DNA of 64,000 bases from Isoetes taiwanensis (GCA_021234155.1 JAJEKV010000041.1:10255018-10319017); one strand, 5' to 3'; counted from the first letter of the stretch, positions 32,470 through 45,060 are shown. Notes: a model not told the origin generated them from the sequence alone. Program-made: numbers and translations.

Positions 32470-34440
32470 AGTTGTTTGCTCCATTTTGGTTTACTTTAGC
32501 ATAAAACCAAGCATACACCAAATTTAATGGGCAACTTGATTACATTTCTATTATCCAATTTTATTACTTATCAAAATTTGGTATAATTATTCATTGGTTC
32601 CGGTGGCTCTTGATGAACTAGCAAGTCTAATGTCCCTTGACATTATTTGCATCGTCAAGGAGTTGTATTAGCTCTGTCTCTGCTGCCTCTTGTGTAGCTA
32701 TGAGCATGTCTGCCATCACTCGCATGTCCTCGGTATTATGGCGATTCTTGGTGTGGAAAATGAAGAAGTTGAGGTGTGAGTTCCTGTAGTCATTTCTCAA
32801 CTTGAGCTGATGCATTTTGAGGTACATGGATGGGCACATGGGCGGGTGCATGGGTGTATGCAGGTTAGCATAGATTAATCTGTAGGTTAATTGGATAAAT
32901 GGATGTGATCATCATTAAATTTTAAAAGCTAGAAATCGTAGTTTTATACTCTAGTTCACTATGTAGAAGTAAGTTTGAAACCGGATGGGAGGAGGGAAGA
33001 GGTATGTATGGACTTCTATAGATAAGCCGGGAATGAACGAAAAATTCAACTTCATATAAATCTATATGAAGCCTTCGGATATCAAGATCACTTCAACAGA
33101 AATAACGAAGGACAACATGGGGGCAAGGTTAGGTACTAGATGAGAAGGGTTGGAGATTGATCGGGGCGGCTTACAATACTAATTGGATCGAGGGAAGTGA
33201 ATGAAGCGGAGAGGTGCATTTTAAATTTTAGAGATGTTGGGTGACACGTAGAAATTAACATTATCTTCTTAATTTAAAATAGGATAGAGTATATAACCTT
33301 AAATTTAAGGGAACTAAAGAAGTATATAAATAAGGAAGTATATTAATCAAGGAAAATGAGAGAAACGTGTGAAATTTAATATGTACACGTAATAAGTATC
33401 AACAGCCAGGTATCAATGTACAATGGGAGCGTGAACAATAAGTTTACTACAGGGGTCATCCGAAATCTAATCATTAGGATGCTTATCACAAGGGGATGAA
33501 GGATACGGGTATATAAATTTAAATGGTCGGCTAGCTTAAAGGAAACATATTAAAGATTGGAGGGCACGAGTTTAAGATAACTAAGTCACACTACATGGAA
33601 AACTAGTAGCGGGCAAGATACAAAAATTGTATTCGCATATATTAGATATATATCCATTCGGACGCAAGTAGATATATTTGGCATATACGAGAATATTGCA
33701 GAAAACTAAAAACCTAGATGGGTGCTCCTCACTAGAGGCACTGAAAAACTAAAAAAAGATGGGGAACTTTCCCTTAAGAAGAAGAAATCAGTGCTAAAAT
33801 AATAGTAGGGTTCCCCACAATGCCTCCAACCGCTATGCTCCACCTTTGGTTTGTTCCCAAGTGTATGTTTCAATTGGTCTGCTCCAACGGTCCGCTCCAA
33901 CTAAGTGCCTCAAAAATGACTGCTCAAAGGTGCTTAGGCTATGGTCCGACACCAATTTTTGTATAAAACTATAAAATTTTGAATGTAAATACAGATCTTT
34001 TTGATGTGCTATGATTCCAGAATTTGATGTAGTAAGTATAATGTTGTGAAGTTCCACGTATTTATATGCCTTTTAGGTATAAATACATGACACGTCACTA
34101 TAAATAATTAATGGTGCATTGATTATTCATAAGCTAAGGTTAGCTATGTAAATCATTAATTATTAAGGTGAAAACCTAACCCTAAATCCTAATTCGAATC
34201 TAGGGCTAAACCTAATATTAAAATGGCTAAAATAGTAAATTAGTTAATAATAACTAATCTGGAATTGCCACCTGGCTCAAATCGATTGGGCAAGGCAGAA
34301 CTGCTAACTTGGGACACCCAAATTAGGGCTTCCATCCCAATTTGCCCCAAAATCGAATTGGGGGACATTGGTGGAGGAGGAGCTGTTGTTCAACTCTATT
34401 CCATCTCGAGGGATGGAGAACCAGAGAGATAATGGGTCTA
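32470..34440. other. Intergenic, AT-rich, possible retroelement edge
   Basis: No gene is recognised. At 33939-33957 the minus strand reads TTGGTGTCGGACCATAGCC, which looks like a damaged initiator-Met primer site (normally TGGTATCAGAGCC), so an old minus-strand LTR element may have its 5' LTR to the right of 33957. No LTR pair was found. Confidence 0.35.
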
Positions 34441-35039
34441 GCTATCAGGGTAAAAATTATGAGCACCCGTTATTTTTTAAGTTATTAACCATGGGCGATT
34501 TTTTAGTATAATTTTATTATTATTAATTAATATTTGGGCGATTTTTTTTTATGATAATTTTATATTTATTTTGATGGGCTATTTAATTTTCATAATATTT
34601 TATTTTCTTCTGTTTTCCCACGACTCCAATACGCAAATATAATGTATTGATGTAACCATTTAAAATAACAAATTGTCGTTTCTCACACCATTTAAATGTT
34701 AATTGTCATTACCAAAACTTAATTTATATTCATACCAAATGCAACATACAATTTACTTCTGTTGTAATTGCCAAAAGTTGGCATTACACGGAACATCACC
34801 CTCCATGTCATCACTCGCCATGTCTTCCACATTAACTAATTTCTCGGTTACCCTGATCTCGGAAATTTTAAACTTTGGGATACATTCTCATCTCAAAAGT
34901 AAATGGCAATGTGTGGTGAAGTTTTGAAAACTTATCGTTCAATTTCTATATGGCGCAGACTACCAGATCTGGAAGATTCATTTTTAAATTGTCTAGGTTT
35001 ATTTAGTTTAATTATTTCCTTTAGCAAACTGGAGAATAA

Positions 35040-35350
35040 ATGGTTGAGAGAGCCTTAGACCACTTTAAGCCTTGGTATGATCCCAGCAGGCAACCCAAAA
35101 CTTACAACATGCTAAGGAAAGTCCGGGAGTATAAAGAAGCATGTACTATCAGAGGCCTTAAGGCAAATGTTGATAAGAGGAAAAATTGAGCAGTTTATTC
35201 TAGATGAGACTATGGGCAGGCAGGATTATATTCACAAGATCGAAAACTGGAAGATCACATAGAAGTGGAAAATAAAGAGATTATTATTAAGAGTGTACCT
35301 CCACAATATAAGCAGTTGGAACATGCATAATAACTCAGAAGTTAAGTTGA
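35040..35350 (+). pseudogene. Retrotransposon gag-like remnant
   Basis: In broken frames the sequence reads IEQFILDETMGRQDYIHKIE and IIKSVPPQYKQLEHA, which resembles the capsid end of copia-type gag, where KSVPPEYKQLEHAL-like wording is common. A TCTA tetranucleotide run follows at 35361-35376. No knuckle or pol follows. Confidence 0.5.
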
Positions 35351-35541
35351 AGCTGCTTCTATCTATCTATCTATCTTCAAAAAAGGAAGAAATGAGATAG
35401 AGCAAAAAGAAGACACCGCTTTATTATTCTGCCTCTCACTTTTAGAAATTTTTAGGTCGAGAGAAAACACGGAGAAGAGAGCAAAAGTGAAGACAATACA
35501 GTGGACAATGCAAGAAGCCTAAAGCTCGAGACATAGCATAG

Positions 35542-35911
35542 ATGGAAGAGAAAAGCTTACAGAAGGCTAGATCTGCAAAAAGCATTGGTTCAATAAAATC
35601 TTCAGATGGGCAACTGATAGACAATTCCACAGTTCTGGATTGTGTAACGAGCTTTATTTTGAAGTGCCTCCAGCACACCCCAATAGAATTTCGGGCTTTT
35701 GCAGGGGATATTTTTCTTTCAGCATTTTCACGAATTATTTCGAAGGCACCCCTTTGTCTTCTGCAAAGTTGCTGTAAGCACCATATGATCATGAAGTTGG
35801 AGTGCTGTTGGGCATTCTCGAGTGGATCAGTGACTACAAGACCCTAACATCAAATGTTCAGATCTATCTAGCTGCTATGCAAATGTTCAGATCTAAGTTG
35901 CCAAGTCATTA
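35542..35911 (+). pseudogene. Unidentified exon-like gene fragment
   Basis: The plus frame from 35542 gives KSIGSIKSSDGQLIDNSTV, FILKCLQHTPIEFRAFAGDI and FLSAFSRIISKAPL. A second frame from about 35795 gives VGVLLGILEWISDYKTLTSN and VQIYLAAMQMFRSKLPSH before a TAG. The amphipathic helical character suggests a HEAT-like or other alpha-helical host protein. I do not recognise it. It sits inside the candidate DNA transposon, so it may be captured host sequence. Confidence 0.4.
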
Positions 35912-37397
35912 GTGTTGTTAATGATGCTGTTGTAAATGAAATCACCTGAGAAATTGGAAGAAAGTCAGAAACATCTTGAGAGTTTAATGGATGCATGAAG
36001 ACTAACTCTGAAGAACCAGCAGCATACGTAAGGAAAGAGGAAAGTCTAAGCTAATATCATCTTTCATGCACTAATCTGACTCATTCAGCATTTGCAACAA
36101 GTTATCAAATACGTAATATACAAGGTCTTACTAACCGGTTGTTTTTTTGAAGATGTTGCATGCAGACAGAGCCTGATGTTGCGTTCTTCTACTATGACTC
36201 CGTTTTCTTTCTCTATGCAATCCTGCACATTGCATAATATAAGTTTAGAGCATCTGCAAGCATTTTGAAATGTGCTACACCTTGATCAGCTAAAGAACTT
36301 TAAGCTAAACTATTCACAACTTACAGAGCAGAACATGGCAAGATGAGCACATCTGTTATTGTCTCATCTACAAAGAGGGAAAAGAAAGTTCATGAATCAC
36401 ATTCTTTATTTTACCACAGTTGATAATCATGCTCTTCTGCTTAAATCATGTATAACCAAAGCTTCTTATATTTGTATAGAAACTAAAATGAACCAGACCA
36501 TCTTACCTCCTACTGACTGCCCCGCTCTGCAACAGGCTGTAGAAATCTACCATTTGTGAGATCTTATATATCCTGTGAGATCCTGTGAGAAACTTTTAAG
36601 CCTTTAGGAGATCCTATGTATCCAAATACAGCTTAAATCGGTACTTCTAGTATCATCAACTACTGCACAAACCAGAGCCTACAACAATCCGGATTCAAAG
36701 CTTGGAGGCTTAACAGGATTAACATTCAAGAAAAATAGAAGCACTACTACTTGGGTTTTTAAGGGAAGCCCACAAAGAGCCTCCAAAATCATTCAAATAT
36801 CATGAACGGTGCTACAACAAGCTCGGTGCTCTAATTCTGATACGAAAAATTTGCTTCCAAATCTCTATTTCCTGCAACAAAATCAGCCCACATTCAGGAG
36901 ACTAAACTCAGGTATCGATTCCCTGCAACAAAATCGGCCATCTTCAGAACACCTCAGATGCCACAAAAATACCTGATTCGAACCCTAATTTGGCCTAAAT
37001 CGAATTTTGGATAATGGTGATAACGGGGTAGGTTATCACCCATGAATGTAAGTAATTTTGGGCTATTCCCTTTTAACTTATATGTTCAAAAAATCAAACA
37101 TGGGCTAATCTTTTTTTACAATGCCCGTAAAGGAATCATGACTTGGGCGATTTCCCCTTTTCACATGATAAAAAAGAATTTTACATGGGCGATTGTATCT
37201 CTAAAAAATGCGAAATTGATCCTACTAATCTGTCAAATCTTAATTAAAAAATTTAAAATAAAATAGCCCGTTTGCGATTAATCGTCCTTAATTTTTACCG
37301 GTTTGCATAGATAGCTTGGGTTCCTAGTCAGTCATAGGGTTAACCCTTATATAAGTAGTTGTTTATGTTCTATTTGATATTATAGATGGATGGATAT

Positions 37398-38400
37398 TCT
37401 GTGATAGTTCTCTTTTTTGTTCCTCCTGTGTTGTATGGGTTTAAAGGAGACCTAAGGGCCGTCTAGAAAGTAGAGATGCTCTTAGCTAGAACCCCTTAGA
37501 TCCCATTAAATACAGCCTGTGCACAAGATTTCACCTGGCTGTGGATGCTATGTTGTGATTCAGCACCAAATAACATGTATGATGGTGAAACGGGGGTGGG
37601 ATCTTGCCTACCTTGGCTAAAGATTCCTACAGTGTGCTAGGCTTATAGTTGGTCACTGAAGAGGGTCAAGTATAGGTCTGACACTCCTTAGGTCGTAGGA
37701 TGAGTGCCTATATGGACGTCCTGGGGCTCAAACGGGCACAATGAGCCAACCTTTAGATTTAGGGGACTAAGTCAGTAACGACCGGGGAGGGATGCCGATG
37801 TGGCACATGTCCTCTAGCATACCCAGGGGATCCATCATGCTCGGGGAAGGGGCGCCCCCGACCGCCTCATCGGACCAGGGAGATGTAACCTGGAGTAGTC
37901 TCATAGGGTGATTCTATAAGATTGCGTCTCCAGAAGGCTACAACCATGCCATAGCATGTTTCAGCCTATCTGCAAAGTGTGCACAGAAGGGGTGGATGGA
38001 GTGGACTACCCTAGCCATTGTTCTATGCCAGCCAGCCATGTTATATCTCACTTTGCTATTATTTTGAGGCCTTGACCATCATTCGACCCCCCAGAGTCCG
38101 AGCAGAGCTAGAGCCCATACTTATGGTATATTACTTATGTTATTTTGTACTAATATTGCTATGTGTATGATAATGATGGATTGATCACCCTTCGTGGTGG
38201 TATATATATGATAGCTAGGTGCTAACATGTATGTATGCTTCCGATGTATAGGATTCCCATAGAGGACGTGGGCCGAATGACACCTCCGTGTTCCTCATCC
38301 GGACACTTGGCCATCCCAAGTGGTCCGAGTTAGACAGAGGGCCTTTCCATGGTGATGTAGTCGCAACGTCTCAGAATTCAAAACTAACACCCTTTTTCCC
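37398..38400 (+). repeat. LTR copy C of the gypsy A/B family
   Basis: Blocks match the reverse complement of the copy B LTR: GCCTCATCGG followed by GGGAGATGTAACC (37864-37892), CTGCAAAGTGTGCACAGAAG (37970-37989), GGATGGAGTGGACTACC (37993-38009) and TTCTATGCCAGCC (38020-38033). It therefore lies in plus orientation, opposite to copies A and B. No coding region attaches to it, so it may be a solo or truncated LTR. Boundaries are approximate. Confidence 0.65.
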
Positions 38401-40650
38401 TATCACGTCCCCTTTTTTTTTCCGCGTATAAAAATTTCCGTCGTATAAAATTTTTATCACATTTTTGTTGTATGAATATTTTTTTTGCCCTCAGTCAGAA
38501 ATTGAACTAGCGACCTCCCAACTCCAACCTTGGCGCTTGCCACCACACCAAACTTCCTTAAATGTGATATGCATATTTCATATATTTCTTATACACACTT
38601 AATACTCTTTTTCTCTGCACAACAACTCATTTAACAAAAGTATATTATAGGGACCTGAACCCTTAACCTCCCACACCAGCCAAACCCTTTACCAATACGA
38701 TAAGCTTCCTTTCAATGATTATGACATCTCTTGTTCTACTTAACCAATAGTATCTCTGTTTTCTATAGTAAGACTTACGTCTAGTAATCACCCTTCCCTA
38801 AATAACGTCGTGGTGGCAACAAGTCTGCCGGACTTGTGCAACCATGGTGAGGTAGGAATAACCTAAGGGCTCTTACTGTCACTGCGGAATGGTTCCCACA
38901 ACCATATCGACGAACTTTCACGTTGAGCGAAGGAAGGGAACTCCTGTGAGCGAGGTAGAAGCTTCTAAGTTGGATTCTAATCCACTATCACCTTTGATAT
39001 TCTTTAGGTGGCGGTAATAATGTCAAGTTATCGACATTCTTAACCCAGAGCTTTAAATTATTTTCCCCTAGCACATGTCTCGGTAGTAACTTTCTCTCAG
39101 CCCTGCCATGACCTAATCTATATTACATTCATGTGCTTTATCTTATATCTTACTTGACTTTATATACTGGGGTTAAGTAAAATTCATAGAGACAACCATA
39201 GGTAACGTTATTTTTCTTTAGTGTCCAAGTCTTAACTCGTCTCACTTCCCAGAGAATGGCTCTCTCTTGGCCCAACCGACTAGGAACTGCCATGCAACAT
39301 CCCTCTAGACCATGGATCTAGCTTTAATTCTACCACCCTTCACTACTTCTTCTCAGTGATCGTGTTCCTTTTATAGATCACTTCCCAAGAGCATGATACA
39401 TCTGTAACACATAGTGATTGAATGTGTTGAAACCCCCACAACAATATCAATACTTTAGTCTAATTTATTCAAAGTACAAGCTTTAGTATTATTTTTGTGC
39501 CAAACTTCACCGCTTTATATGGTCGTGATTATTTGTCTCTACCGGGGCCTTTGTCAAATTGATGATGGTCTATCCTCTTTTGGATTTTTTTTCTATCATA
39601 ACGGTCTAATGGCATCCAACCATTGTTGACTAGTCATCTCCTTCTAGGGTATCTAGATATGGTTGGGGCAAAGTGTTTCGAACTATTACTTTACTGTCTA
39701 AGCGTCATTTCCATAAGTGAACTTACATATTCCAAGAGATTATATGAATATCCCAAAGGACAATACCACTTAAAGACCTCTCAAGAGGCCTCTTCTATTA
39801 AAAGGTTCTTGGTGAATTCAATCCACCATGTTGTCCTAGGAAATGAAAGTCTTCTTCCCTAAGCCATGCACCAAACCTTTAAAGAGCTTTTTCTCTTTTT
39901 GCGCCTTTCAAGCCTGAAATCTCTATCTTTGCATGTTAGGAAAGACCACCACGCCACTCATCCAAAGGTTGTGGAGGTAATAACCTTCCCATCCAGGTCG
40001 CTAATTATAATGAATAGGCGTCCTTCATTCCCTTCCTTCTTCAATATGTTTTCTACGTCTATGGTCGATTTTCGTACCCCGGCCTTGAAGCATGTTGCTT
40101 ATTATTTCTTAACCTTACTCATCGACTATACATGTGATACAACATATACAATTCACTCTTTGATTGTGACCTTTATTCTGTAGGGTCACCAATCCATTTA
40201 CTCCTTAACCATCTTGTGGCTTCTAAGCCGTTATTATACCCCCCTCCCCACCCCCCCCCTCTCTATGTTGTTAGCCCACACATCATTGAGGGTTATGATT
40301 CAACGCTGTCGCACAACCTAGAAATGTTACTTATTACCTTTCTCTGACATGACGTTATGCCACTGTTATGGCATTCCAAATGACTTGACATCCTTATCTA
40401 AGCTATAGTCATGCCCTGTTAACGAGTGAGCCTTTGTAAGAATCATAAGTTACCTACAATCATCAGAGCGCCTGCATTGCATTTTTTTTTTAACCTTCCT
40501 AAAATACCTACGTCTGATATAACCCCGGGGATTATTTTCTTGCTACCCCAACTTGTATCGATGTTCGAGCCCTATATGTTCTAACTTACACCTCCATCTA
40601 ACCCATGGAGTTCATCTCTGCCTGATCTAGGTATGGATCATGTGGGAGAT
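38401..40650. other. Intergenic, no gene recognised
   Basis: Two phrases typical of tRNA-like sequence occur, GAAATTGAACTAGCGACCTCC near 38502 (shown here to 20 bases as GAAATTGAACTAGCGACCTC) and GACCTGAACCCTTAACCTCC near 38652. They resemble the T-arm side of tRNA-derived SINEs in reverse. The rest, including the open frames at 39623-40183, has no recognisable domain. A C-rich run lies at 40240-40260. Confidence 0.35.
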
Positions 40651-40976
40651 TGATATGGTATGTGGAGTATAGGATAAAGCCTGGAAAGGTTGGGGCCCAT
40701 TGGATAACGATTTCTTTGAAGGATCCGCCCTTTTGGTGCATTGGTTATCACTAGGGATGCTAGTGCGTAACATTTGGTATCAGAGCCAAGGTTCAATTCC
40801 TCGTGGCAACATTGGTGTGTTCCACATGCTTGAGGGCAAGCATCTCGAGGAGGGGGAGGAATTGATATGGTATGTGGAGTATTGGATAAAGCCTGGAAAG
40901 GTTGGGACCCATTGGATAACGATTTCCTTGAAGGATCTGCCGCGTTGGTTATCACTAGGGATGCTAGTGCGTAACA
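40651..40976 (+). mobile_element. Complete 326-base TRIM/SMART-like LTR element
   Basis: Two short LTRs (40651-40772, 122 bases; 40863-40976, 114 bases) start TGATATGGTATGTGGAG and end AGTGCGTAACA. Between them lie only 90 bases: a primer site TGGTATCAGAGCCAAGG from 40775 and a purine tract GAGGAGGGGGAGGAAT ending at 40862. A perfect 5-base target duplication GAGAT flanks it (40646-40650 and 40977-40981). It has no coding capacity and must have moved with enzymes of another element. Size and plan match the very small TRIM/SMART class of plants. The LTRs differ by a few substitutions and an 8-base length difference near 40730. Confidence 0.93.
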
Positions 40977-40981
40977 GAGAT

Positions 40982-41560
40982 CTAGCCTTCGGTGTTTATG
41001 CAAGACACATTCGAGCTTCTAGCAGGTAACTGCTATTCGCTACCCATCCTGACTATTGTACTATTCAACCCCGTCATCTTCAACTTTATTCTATTGCCCA
41101 TTGACATTTATGTCAAGTGCCAAATACAACATCCTACTTTACCATGCAACATATTCATTGTTGTTTTGCACATTCTAGACATATTCGAGATCCTTTATTG
41201 GTAAGTTTGGGGTACACTCGTCTTTCTTTCCTCGTGTCACTGCATAGATTACCTCACCAAGATGTCTATCATACGTGTACATGGTACATACGTAGTAAAC
41301 ATATGTCCTCATCCCACAATGCTACTGACTCTGCTCTAACTTAGCTAAAGTGTAACCTTAGTAGTTCCGTGAAACAAAACCCATTGCCTATGTACCTTTA
41401 TAATCGAAGGTTACTATCATGGTCGAAGAGCTCTTCTAAAGGCTCTTTCAGCTAAATATCCTTTATATCAACCATACTTTGTCACAATTAACTTAGTTTC
41501 TTAAGTTATCATGTCACCTTCAACTCTTGATCGGGTTTCAAATGTTGTCGCCTTTGGCTC
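40982..41560. other. Intergenic, no gene recognised
   Basis: No domain, repeat or RNA gene was seen in this AT-rich stretch between the TRIM element and the transposase-like pseudogene. Confidence 0.4.
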
Positions 41561-41562
41561 CC

Positions 41563-44010
41563 TCATAATGAGGCGGAGGCATTAAAACCTCTCGATCTCA
41601 TAACAGAAAACCCTATGTTTGAACCTCCATTAGTACCATGGTCTATCAAACCAATCGTATTCTTTACATCAGCCTTGGAAGAGATTCCTACACGTAAACA
41701 TTTGTCTTGTGCCTCAACAAATCCTTCCTTTAATGCTTCAATCAAATTTTCATCTTTGCCCACACAACTATAATCATTAAGGTTGCAAGTTCTCACCTTT
41801 CCATCCTCCCCAATTTTTTTCTCAAGGCTTTGCCAAATATGTTCTTGTTTAGCATGTGATGCAGGAAATAATAATTCTATTCAAGCTTGGAATTCTGCTA
41901 CATGATTCAATGCACTGGCACTTTCAAACAAATCAGCTCCATCATATGACCTTTCATTGTGAACCATGCCACCTACTTTTGAAAAGAAATTCTCATAACA
42001 ACCTGATCCAGTGCAATCCAAGGGGACCTCTAAAGTAGACAATGTATCCCTAAAATACCTTATTAGCAACACAACATAGTGGCAAGGGATCTGTATATCT
42101 ATAAATGTTTGTAGACTAATGAAGTTCTTTGTCAATGTATGCTGGTCATGACGTATCAGCCATAGTCTCCACAATCTACCATTAAAACAAGAGACATTAT
42201 CTAATGGTACAATAGAAAACAATTATACTAGAAATGAAAGAAAAGGTTTGATGCACTAACCTGAAAAAGAACGATACAGTTGCAGCTGCTTTAACTTGTG
42301 AATATAAATCCATTGTTGGTGACAAGAAAATGTCAATATAAAGTGCTACTATTGATAAATAAACTTCAGTACCTAGTGCTCGAATTGGCGGCTGATCCCA
42401 TAGTCCAACGCAAAGCTTATTCAGACAGACTTGTACTTTTCTAGAAGCAATCCTTTGCGTTTCCCGCCAATTTTGTCTATCTTTTCTATTCACATCCCCA
42501 ATCTCTAGACTGTGATCTCCTTGGCACATGTCAAAAACATGCCACACATCATTCAACGTCATAAGTTCTTGGCCAAAACACAACCTTCTGCTTGCATTGT
42601 CCATTGGATTAGTGTTTTTTTGCCATTATGTACATGATCTTGATCATGGAGTCCATAAACACCTTTAAGGGTGATGCTAGCACTAAAGACCCAACCCTCC
42701 CAAGATACAGCATAAGAGTTGCCTCTTTCCTTCCTTGACGTTTAATCCTCAAGCATGCACACCCTTTGCCTTGCATCCCCATCAGAGCTATGGCCAATTA
42801 AAGGATCCAAAACCTTACTTAGATGTTGTTTCCAATATCCTTGTATTGTATCCCATTGCCATCTTACCTCGAAGTGATCAGATTTATTGCAAGTTAGTAT
42901 AATTGCAAGCACTAGCTTTGGCAATTTCCTGTGCAAATGATTAACAATCAATACTCTAGCATAATGTGCAACCACATTATTTTCGAATGCATTGATAATA
43001 TTGTGGTATCCTTCTTCACCAGAACCTATGATAGCATATGCTGGATCACATTTATGCCCTTCTTTTTCTCCACAGAAACCAATTAGGCAATCGTCTTTTG
43101 GAATCCAACGAATAGCTTGTTTTACCACGGTTTCATCTTCTACCACTAGAACAGGAACTTCACTTAAAGGTATATCCAAATCCCCCATATGTTGTTGATA
43201 CGTCTTAGCAAAATGTTTGAAAGTATCCTCTCTAATTCCAACTCTATAAGAGAAGGTTTCCCTTTTGATCACACTCCTCCAAAGTTAATTGATAAGAAGT
43301 TGTGCATATGCCTCCCCTCCATATCTTTGCTGTCTCAAATAGAGCCTTGGTGGTGTCCTTCAACCTTCTCTTATGCCCTGGCCTTATAATATTTTGTGTT
43401 ATATCGGTCAAAAAAATCCCATAATCTTTGGTCTTCCTTCAAATTTATGTTGATGGTGTGCCTCCACTATATCTCGGCAAAACTTTTACACATCTTTCTG
43501 ATTCATTGACTCAGATAGACTTTCACACAATGATCTTGCCTTCACTGCAAGGGCAGTGGCTCTCATCTTCACAAAGAGCAATTCTGCCTTTTATTTTCTA
43601 ACCTTATATTTTGCATTCCTGGCCATGTTAGGGATTTCAACATTGTTCAAATAGTCTACCCTTATACATGTAGCTGAAGTCCTGGATCCTCTTGCTATTT
43701 TATTTTTGGCTTGCCTGTGGACTCTCATATAGAAGTCTTTTTGTTTTGGGATTGATGCGCAAAATGAGCATTGAAAATGTTGAAATGGCTCACCACTAGT
43801 GCTCACTCTTTTACAAGGCACGTGCCTAAATGTGCCTTTAATTTCAACAGGCTCTCCACTGCTAGTAAATTTACACTCTACTTTGGGTTCACAATATCAA
43901 CGGTTTCCAAACTTAGAGTCATCTAAAAATGGTTTTAAGTCCCTAGAATTAGCCTCATATCGATATGTAGGTTGCCAAAAATCCCAACACAATAAGGTCA
44001 ATGAAGAGTT
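41563..44010 (-). pseudogene. Uncharacterised transposase-like gene, decayed
   Basis: The minus strand encodes one long protein in order. Blocks are FWQPTYRYEANSRDLKPFL (about 43930-43990), CSFCASIPKQKDFYMRVHR (about 43740), KMRATALAVKARSLCESLSE, TAKIWRGGI, YRVGIREDTFKHFAKTY (43240), VEDETVVKQAI, LIGFCGEKEGHKCDP, LPKLVLAIILTCNKSDHF, GHSSDGDARQR (42790), WEGWVFSASITLKGVYGLHD, VNRKDRQNWRETQRIASRKV (42480), LDCTGSGCYENFFSKVGGM (42000) and HAKQEHIWQSLEKKIGEDGK (41840). I recall similar uncharacterised predicted proteins in other eukaryotes, but have no family name. Acidic residues in VEDET, SSDGD and the CYENFF block could form a DDE/RNase H-fold site; that is inference. In-frame stops lie at 43897, 43591, 43486, 42742 and 41881, with frameshifts near 43412, 43275 and 42618, two of them in homopolymers. 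No terminal repeats were found. Confidence 0.6.
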
Positions 44011-44030
44011 TTCTACACGTACGTATATAC

Positions 44031-44108
44031 ATAATGCAAACATGAATAAGACCAACTTGATACTTATACATAATGCGAACATGAATAAGACCAACTTGAT
44101 ACTTATAT
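44031..44108. repeat. 39-base tandem duplication
   Basis: ATAATGCRAACATGAATAAG and the following bases repeat at 44031 and 44070 with one difference. Confidence 0.9.
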
Positions 44109-44109
44109 T

Positions 44110-45060
44110 AGAGACTTAGCAGTTGATGTTGATCCATCTGTAGAAGCCGATGATGTAGCTGCAAAACATCGACAGAAGAAAATCATAAGAATTAAGGCCA
44201 CCCATTTCATATCCTTATGATTACTTTTGTTACATTTGCAAATGATCCAAAAAAAAAGGCTATAGAAAGTTGAGCGATGCTAAAATAAAAAAAGTTGGAT
44301 CCCCCACTTTGCTTCGATGATGGCCCTTTGCTAGGCATAAATCTCTAAAAAAGATGGACCTATGGGAACAACTATAATTTTCTCATAATTCATACATGAA
44401 TAGGTGAAGCTTTCAATCCAACAATTACATCGTACTGGGCTATGTGATACGACCTCTTCTAAATTTCGGATAATTCACCTATAAAAAAAAACAAAGAGCT
44501 CAAAAATAGTCCAGTTAGAAGGAGGAGCTCGATCCACCCAATCGGATTCACCAGGAAATCTTTATCTTTGGGCGAAATCTTTATCTCGCTCACACCAACA
44601 ATCTTGGCTATGGAGAATTGGAAGTAGAAGAGAAAATCAGTCGAGGAAGAGAGGTAGGGCTATGACGGTGATTCTTCATATCTCGTCCCCCTATGTATGT
44701 TCTTTTATAGTCTCCTGAAAGGCCCTTAAAGGTAAATCCCTTTTCGATCTTTGTCCTTTGAAAAGATGCTTAGCCTTTTTTTTTATTAAGTCTAAGGTTG
44801 ATTCCTTGGTTAGGCGTTTGGTCTTTCAGGCTAGAGAATAAGGCTCGAGTCCTTCTGAGGACATGTTTGGTTGGGTTGATATTAGGTCTCGTTATCAGCC
44901 TTTAACATTTTGCGGAGCCAATGGTTTCATTTAAGTCACTTGTTGGTTGTGAATCACACCCCCGAGCTAGTATCTTGTTCTAATATTGTAACAATCCTTA
45001 AACCCTAGTCCTCGTAGGTTCTAAAGATCCAACCGTTATCTACCGTTGGATCAGAGAGAG
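44110..45060. other. Intergenic, no gene recognised
   Basis: No coding region, RNA gene or repeat could be supported. Short A and T runs occur (44250-44256, 44778-44786). Confidence 0.4.

Larger units (their letters stand above)
34449..37299. mobile_element. Candidate DNA transposon with sub-terminal repeat arrays
   Basis: The segment starts GGTAAAAATTA (34449-34459) and ends TAATTTTTACC (37289-37299), an 11-base perfect inverted terminus. Inside each end is an array of about 43-base degenerate units carrying TGGGCGATTTTT or TGGGCTATTTTT: left near 34490, 34535 and 34573; right near 37058, 37102, 37144 and 37185. The innermost right copy also appears inverted (CGGGCTATTTTATTTT on the minus strand). 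No transposase and no target duplication were seen. The interior holds gag-like and exon-like fragments. Alternatives are a chance inverted end or a decayed retroelement flank. Confidence 0.45.

Noticed and set aside
34171-34192. Telomere-like CCTAACCCTAAATCCTAA
   Set aside because: Only about three degenerate units in AT-rich sequence; too short for an interstitial telomere tract.
39623-40183. Two adjacent plus-strand open frames of 79 and 105 residues
   Set aside because: No recognisable motif or homology in the translation; length is within chance expectation.
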